Shown piece by piece: positions 49,294-54,030 of a stretch of DNA of 54,030 nucleotides. Both the position numbers and the translations under genes were made by a program. The notes below the pieces were generated by a model. The model saw only the letters and a list, made by a program, of their open reading frames with translations. It made no database searches and was not told the origin of the DNA. The stretch covers positions 1 to 54,030 of the forward strand of contig JAITSN010000005.1 of assembly GCA_031287715.1 (NCBI GenBank), written 5' to 3'. Each line of letters starts with the position of its first letter. The stretch's first letter is position 1. Source of the stretch: Mediterranea sp. (in: CFB group bacteria) (GTDB lineage: Bacteria; Bacteroidota; Bacteroidia; Bacteroidales; Bacteroidaceae).

Positions 49294-51387
49294 TTAGAGG
49301 CCGACGTGTTCGGTTCGGTTTACTTCCGGCTGGCGGGGCTTGCCGGCCTTCTTTCCGGCGGACGAGTAGTTCCACACGATGCGGTCGGTATAAGTTTTGC
49401 CGGCATGGACGGCTTTTGTTTCGAGTATGTTCTCTCCTTCGTCCAAGGTGACTTCGGGGAAGATGTAGTGCACGGCCGTGGTGCCGGCTTGGAGGGTTTC
49501 GATCTCCTTACCGTTGACGAAGAGTTGGGGCGCACCCACGTTGGAGTATACCGTTACGGAGGTCCGGCGGTTCTCGCGTTCGGTTGCCCTGCGTTGTGTG
49601 AGGTAGAGTACGGGATCGTTGCTCCAGTTGGCTTTGTACCAGTAGAAGGGGTCTTTCTTCACCTGGCGGTCGAACGTCACTAATCCTTTCATGTTGCGGG
49701 CTTCCACGCCGCCTTGTGTGTTGACGGGGGTGGCGAAGTCGAACGTGTTCCAGATGTAGGAGGCGATCAGGTAGGGATGGCGGGCGATGATGCCCCATTG
49801 TATTTCGTGGAATTTGGTGGCAAAGGTTTCGGGATAGAATTGCGAGAAGTACCGCCCGCTCTCGCCTACGGTTTCTTCCTGCTGGTCGATGTTGGCTTCG
49901 GCGCCGTATTCGGAGAAGATGACTTTGTGATTGGGGAAGTCGCGCTCCATCCCTTGTATCCACGTTTCCACGTCGGAGATCACGCCGTTGTACCAGCCGA
50001 AGTAGTGGTTTATCCCTTGGACGTCGGCATTGAGGTTGCAGCTCTGGTCTACTTTCGCGTAGCCGCTCACGGATGCCGTGTACCGGCCCGGGTCTTCGGT
50101 CTTGGCCAGGTCGTGCAGGTCGGCGGTCAGGGCGACGGTGTAGGCGTAGGGAGTATAGACCTCGTTGTGCATACCCCAGATGTAGATGGAGGGATGGTTG
50201 TAGTTCTGGCGGATAAGTTCGGTGAGTTGTTGCTTGGCATTGCCGGCCTCTTGTGTAGTCACCCGGTTGACGAAGGGTATTTCCGCCCAGACGAGCAGAC
50301 CGATGCTGTCACACTTGGCGTAGATGCGTTCTGCCTGCTGATAGTGGGCCAGACGGATGGTCGTTGCTCCTATTTCCTTGATAATGGCCAGGTCGGCGTC
50401 GTGCTGTTCGTCGGTCAGCGCGCTGCCCAGCTCCCACCATTCTTGATGCCGGCATACGCCGTACATGGGTATTTTCTTTCCGTTGAGGTACACGCCTTCG
50501 GCGGCTTTCAGTTCAACATGCCTCAGCCCTAAGGGTTGGGTTATCTGATCGATCACTTCGTTGCCGGCCACGAGTTGCGTCACCACGCGGTACAGGTAAG
50601 GATCTTCGAGTCCTTGCCAGAGGCGGGGTTTTTTCAGCAGGAAGTCTTGCACGGCGGTTTGTCTTCCCTGCGGAAGTACGGTGACGGCAGTTTCCTTCCG
50701 CGCCTTGATCTTTCCGTTTGTTTCGTAGATAGTGGTTACGATGCGGGCGTTGCGGGCATTGGGGTATTTATTCTCCAACTTCACCTTCACGCTCACGGCG
50801 GCGGACGCCCGCGTCACTTCTTTCTGGCTGATGTAGACGCCTGCCGAGGCATGATCGGCCGGAGTGATGTTCAGCTTATCGGTCACGATCAGTTTCACGG
50901 GGCGGTATATGCCGCCGTACACGCCAAAGAGGGTGTGGTTTACGGGGATAACGTCCGGCCGGGAAGCGTTATTCACTTTCACCAGCAGTTCGTTCTCTTG
51001 CCCGTACTTCAACAGCTGGGTCAGCTCTACCACGAAGGCGGAGTATCCTCCCTTGTGGTTTCCCGCCAGCGTGCCGCCCACGTAGACTTCGGCTACCGCC
51101 GCCACGCCTTCGAAGCGGAGGAAGACGCGCTTGTCTGCCAGCGTCGTGTCGGGTGTATAAGTTCGTTTGTAGTAGGCTTCACCGGCATAGAAGATGTTCT
51201 TCTTCCGTTGCATGTCTTCTGCGTTCCAGGTGTGGGGGATCGTTACCGCTTGCCAGCCGTCATTCAGAGTTTGGGGCAGGTTCTCTGCTTTCTTGAACTG
51301 CCAGCCGTCGCCGAACGGTTGTTCAACGCGGGCAAGGGCGGGGAGCGCGAGTAATGCGCTCAGTAGTATCAGGGGGAATCGTCTCAT
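49294..51387 (-). CDS. Secreted GH2-family glycosidase (beta-galactosidase-like)
   Basis: The 697-residue protein has a signal peptide ending ALAR. It contains a jelly-roll domain (about 25-170), an Ig-like domain (about 180-285), and the TIM barrel with acid/base Glu409 (WGMHNEV) and nucleophile Glu493 (FSEYGAE). A C-terminal beta domain (about 610-690) may bind substrate. GH2 includes beta-galactosidases, beta-glucuronidases and beta-mannosidases, and the exact activity is not decidable by eye. It lies between the PL8 gene (49 nt) and the GH29 gene. Confidence 0.88.
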   Translation of the reverse strand: MRRFPLILLSALLALPALARVEQPFGDGWQFKKAENLPQTLNDGWQAVTIPHTWNAEDMQRKKNIFYAGEAYYKRTYTPDTTLADKRVFLRFEGVAAVAEVYVGGTLAGNHKGGYSAFVVELTQLLKYGQENELLVKVNNASRPDVIPVNHTLFGVYGGIYRPVKLIVTDKLNITPADHASAGVYISQKEVTRASAAVSVKVKLENKYPNARNARIVTTIYETNGKIKARKETAVTVLPQGRQTAVQDFLLKKPRLWQGLEDPYLYRVVTQLVAGNEVIDQITQPLGLRHVELKAAEGVYLNGKKIPMYGVCRHQEWWELGSALTDEQHDADLAIIKEIGATTIRLAHYQQAERIYAKCDSIGLLVWAEIPFVNRVTTQEAGNAKQQLTELIRQNYNHPSIYIWGMHNEVYTPYAYTVALTADLHDLAKTEDPGRYTASVSGYAKVDQSCNLNADVQGINHYFGWYNGVISDVETWIQGMERDFPNHKVIFSEYGAEANIDQQEETVGESGRYFSQFYPETFATKFHEIQWGIIARHPYLIASYIWNTFDFATPVNTQGGVEARNMKGLVTFDRQVKKDPFYWYKANWSNDPVLYLTQRRATERENRRTSVTVYSNVGAPQLFVNGKEIETLQAGTTAVHYIFPEVTLDEGENILETKAVHAGKTYTDRIVWNYSSAGKKAGKPRQPEVNRTEHVGL

Positions 51388-51436
51388 AAGTAATATATAT
51401 AATGTATATAGTAATAGGATGGATCGGGTTGCTCTT

Positions 51437-53605
51437 TCACTGCGGCACGGGCATTTTTACTTTCAGCTTGATGGACACGTCCCGTTTCCGGGGGTCGGCA
51501 ATGTAGGCCGCTCGCTGGTCTGTGCTCGCGTTATCTATCATTATCACGCAGGCGGCGTCGACACTTACCGTGAGGTTGCTGCTCTCGAAGGCGGCGGCTT
51601 CGAAGAAGGCCAGGCCATACGCGTCCAACCCGCGGTGATATACGGCTTGCACGCTATCATTGCAGGCCAGGATCTCGATGTCTTTCACCGGATAGTTGCC
51701 GGCCTCCTTGGCCGTTTGTATGTTGGGCACGATGATGTAAGCGTAGCTTTCTCCCCGGGGTTTCACGCCGTGATCGAGCCAGAGGGTGAAGACATCTTCC
51801 GTCCGGAGGTTGGGGCTTCCTCCGCTGTTGATGTCGCGCCAGGTTCCCTTCCGGGTTTCCCAGGCCAGATGCACAGTCGGCCGCGTCGGGAAAAAGTAGG
51901 CCACCTTGTCGTTCAGCACCCATTTCACCTTGCCATACTCATACACATCTTTGCCGGGGGAAAGCACGAGGGATTTTTCTGTTACGAGGTGCAGGGCGCC
52001 GGCTTGCCGGCACTGGTTCACCGTGGTATATACCGGTTCGTCGTGTCCCGAATAGATGCCTGACCCTAAGCACACGATCTCTTTGTCGAAGATGAACCAC
52101 GACTTCCGCGCGCCGAAATCCAGCGCGGGCAGCCGGGCGCCGGTAGGCTGGGGCACGCCATAAAGTCCGGCATCATCGTCGAAGGCATACAGCGATTGAT
52201 CATTCACCATATCGAAGGCTACCACGCCATACGTGCCGTTCGTCGCCGCGCCCGCACAGTCCGACCGTCCGTTGAAGATATAATTGTCGGCCCGCCTCAT
52301 CACGGCCAGGTCGGGGGCGGTAGTTCCCGGTATCCTTTTCCAGTTCCAGAGGGGCAGGATGGAAGCATACTCCTCGCCGTCCACATAAATGCCTGTGGCG
52401 CCGTCGGTCAGGAAGAAACCCTGCCTGTTTTCGCTCTTGTCGTACTCGCTGCGCGCCAGGCGCTTAGAAGCCATGCGCACATCGAAGGTATATCCGGGAC
52501 GCTGGTGCAGCGTGTACTCGCTCCGGTGGTAGTGGACATGCGAAGGTTGCAGCCCGTAGGAGGCCGGTGCCGCGCCGCTCAGTCTTTTGATGGCAGCTTC
52601 GTACTCGCCGGCATGGGAAAAGTCGACGCTCTTGAGCATCTCCAGGATCGGGACGAGGCCGGATATGCCGGTGCCGTCGGTGCGGGTGATTCTCCGGCCC
52701 AGCACACTAAGATTCAGGCGTTTCCCCCGTATAGTCTTCAAGAAAGTATCCCGCACGAAGCTGCTGAACAGTTCCAGCTTCTCCGGACTCAGCGCATACG
52801 GCGTTCCCGCCAGGTAATAGGCCTGCCGGGTGACGAGCTGCACGAACTCCACGCCGTATCCGCCGATGTAGAGCTGCGGTCCGTGCTGGTGGTACGAGCC
52901 GTCGACCTGCAGCCCCTCACCCATGGTATAGTCCACGATGAGGAACGAACTCTCGACCGCCTTCTCCAGATCCTCCCTGTTGATAGTCAGGCAGCTGCGG
53001 TAGATCCAATGCAAGGCAATGTCGCATTTATTGGCCCCCGCCGTCGTGGGGTTGCGCGGCGTATCGGGGTCGCCCATTTCTTCCCGCCACCGGTGGACGA
53101 GCTTCTCGAATACAGGCTCCTGTTTGATATCCTTTTCGCCATAGTGCAAGGCTATCAGCACCTCGCCCAGCCGCTGGGGATGGGCGATGCGGTTCTGCCA
53201 CCAATTATTGTCCGTCCAATGCTGGTCATACCAATACTCCAAGCCCCGAACGATATGCGCGTACAGCCTTTCGTCCGCACGATAGCGGTTGCCGGCCTGC
53301 GCGTAGGCGATACCCATTTCGCGCAGCCGTCCCAGATGGGCCAGCACGTCGCGGTCGTTCCTGAACCGGCTCACATAGTGGCAATCCTCAAACGAACCGT
53401 CGGGTTGCATCTTGGCCAAATACCCGGCAACGGCCACTTCCAGGTCCGCCCGGTCACGCGTAAGCCGGTCCGCCCGGATGCGCTCCAGAATAGTTTCGGC
53501 CACCTGCCGCTCCAGCAGCACATAAGTGTTCGGTTCCGCACCATCGCCCGCCGCCCTGGCCAGGAGGCAAGCACTCATCAACAAGATCAAGAGAAAGTTC
53601 TTCAT
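51437..53605 (-). CDS. Secreted PL8-family polysaccharide lyase
   Basis: The 722-residue protein has a signal peptide. The N-terminal alpha/alpha toroid has NWWQNRIAHP (134-143), Asn192 in TTAGANKCD, His241 in SYHQHGPQ, Tyr250 in YIGGYG and Arg304/305 in GRRITR. These have the same spacing as the catalytic Asn, His, Tyr and Arg of chondroitin AC lyase. The rest is the beta-sandwich of Lyase_8 proteins. PL8 enzymes cleave hyaluronan, chondroitin, xanthan or related uronic-acid polymers by beta-elimination. It heads the unit with GH2 and GH29, so the target is probably a uronic-acid polymer carrying galactose and fucose. The substrate is inference. Confidence 0.85.
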   Translation of the reverse strand: MKNFLLILLMSACLLARAAGDGAEPNTYVLLERQVAETILERIRADRLTRDRADLEVAVAGYLAKMQPDGSFEDCHYVSRFRNDRDVLAHLGRLREMGIAYAQAGNRYRADERLYAHIVRGLEYWYDQHWTDNNWWQNRIAHPQRLGEVLIALHYGEKDIKQEPVFEKLVHRWREEMGDPDTPRNPTTAGANKCDIALHWIYRSCLTINREDLEKAVESSFLIVDYTMGEGLQVDGSYHQHGPQLYIGGYGVEFVQLVTRQAYYLAGTPYALSPEKLELFSSFVRDTFLKTIRGKRLNLSVLGRRITRTDGTGISGLVPILEMLKSVDFSHAGEYEAAIKRLSGAAPASYGLQPSHVHYHRSEYTLHQRPGYTFDVRMASKRLARSEYDKSENRQGFFLTDGATGIYVDGEEYASILPLWNWKRIPGTTAPDLAVMRRADNYIFNGRSDCAGAATNGTYGVVAFDMVNDQSLYAFDDDAGLYGVPQPTGARLPALDFGARKSWFIFDKEIVCLGSGIYSGHDEPVYTTVNQCRQAGALHLVTEKSLVLSPGKDVYEYGKVKWVLNDKVAYFFPTRPTVHLAWETRKGTWRDINSGGSPNLRTEDVFTLWLDHGVKPRGESYAYIIVPNIQTAKEAGNYPVKDIEILACNDSVQAVYHRGLDAYGLAFFEAAAFESSNLTVSVDAACVIMIDNASTDQRAAYIADPRKRDVSIKLKVKMPVPQ

Positions 53606-53746
53606 AGGATACTTATATAAATGAAAGGCAAATATACACCAACCTTATCAATGCGTGCGCCGGAACAGATGCTCTTATTGCCCGTGTTTTTGCTGAAATC
53701 GCCAATTTAAAACTGTATAAAGCGCAGACTGCCGGTCTTTTGTAGT

Positions 53747-53846
53747 TGGGCGTTGCCTGCGGCCCAGGCCATCCGCTGCAAGTCCTCGCTCCGCTGCACT
53801 TCGTTTCGCTCGCTGTGGGCTTTCCGCTTCTGTCCTTAACGCGGCT
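53747..53846 (-). repeat. Dispersed repeat, long form
   Basis: On the minus strand, 53846-53812 and 53764-53747 match the two blocks at 1827-1860 and 1862-1879, with about 47 bp of extra G/C-rich sequence between them. Its right end lies next to the IS982 remnant. The rest of 53606-53746 has no gene. Confidence 0.6.
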
Positions 53847-53847
53847 C

Positions 53848-54030
53848 TTTGGATTTAAGCTGCACATAATCATCAATGCTAAAGGCGAGATCATCAGTTT
53901 TGTTATTACCCAGGGCAATGTGGATGATCGCCGGCCTCTTTCCATGGAAAGCTTCATTCGCAGTGTCTCAGGAAAGTTATATGCAGACAGGGGCTATATA
54001 TCTAAGACGCTAGCCGAAATACTCTTTGTT
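53848..54030 (+). pseudogene. IS982-family transposase remnant, copy 2 (cut by the window end)
   Basis: These 183 bp match 30914-31096 with about five differences. The frame from 53851 gives 60 uninterrupted codons, GFKLHIIINAKGEIISF through TLAEILFV, including ITQGNVDDRRP where copy 1 has a stop. It starts at the same point as copy 1 and lacks the N-terminal half, so it is also a remnant unless the element continues unusually outside the window. Confidence 0.8.

Noticed and set aside
52196..53620. 474-codon plus-strand frame opposite the PL8 gene
   Set aside because: The PL8 frame on the minus strand has a signal peptide and all catalytic residues. The opposite frame is a G/C-driven shadow.
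53613..53957. Minus-strand 114-codon frame at the right end
   Set aside because: It crosses the dispersed repeat and the opposite strand of the IS982 remnant, so no real protein is expected.

Overview
The window looks like a chromosome segment of a gut-type Bacteroidales bacterium, most likely near Parabacteroides (family Tannerellaceae). Three things point there. Promoters carry the Bacteroidota -7 box TAnnTTTG (found upstream of gltX, the MATE gene, cysK, the tRNA and others). The housekeeping genes (gltX, waaA/kdtA, pgi, gpsA, lysS, a PgpH-type HD phosphodiesterase, tldD/tldE) are of Bacteroidota type. Clusters of secreted glycoside hydrolases and a polysaccharide lyase fill the right half. 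Species-level placement is inference only.

Layout. 1-860: a small gene broken by an 11-bp tandem duplication, then degenerate sequence. 861-1589: a GVGN-repeat lipoprotein (DUF2807). 2035-7987: a tight plus-strand run of six exported proteins (coiled-coil, CsgG/FlgO-like, LPP20-like, DUF6175 and others) ending in a YgjP-type metallopeptidase. 8031-8428: ten 41-bp tandem repeats. 8485-13311: a TetR regulator with two matching GTGAA-N6-TTCAC sites, a FabH-like ketosynthase, and a GtrA / GT2 / GT39 glycan-modification cassette. 13336-24061: CvfB-like RNA-binding protein, sodium:solute symporter, TldE/TldD pair, a very long perfect inverted repeat, PgpH homologue, gltX-waaA. 24093-30334: the lysS-gpsA-pgi operon read leftward, a MATE pump, and a cytidylate-kinase-like protein. 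30335-31480: degenerate repeats, an IS982-family transposase remnant, a terminator and a 46-bp perfect palindrome.

31482-40223 is a five-gene leftward carbohydrate operon, in order of transcription GH127, GH141-like beta-helix, MFS sugar transporter, GH78 and a DapA-like aldolase. It has no SusC/SusD pair, and short repeats have invaded two protein ends. 40410-42606 is a three-gene unit (GNAT-like, IbrA-like PAPS-reductase-family ATP pyrophosphatase, IbrB-like ParB/Srx protein). A tRNA-Thr(CGT) follows. Next comes a probable metal-uptake set (Cys/His-rich small protein, TonB receptor, His-rich DUF4625 lipoprotein), then an orphan LuxR-type regulator divergent from cysK. 47742-53605 is a second leftward degradation operon (PL8 lyase, GH2, GH29). 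The window ends inside a second copy of the IS982 remnant.

Best candidates for undescribed biology are the IbrAB-like trio (40410-42606), the six-gene exported operon (2035-7286), the Cys/His-rich TonB set (42808-45880), and the repeat structures at 8031-8428, 18841-18937 and 32430-32772.
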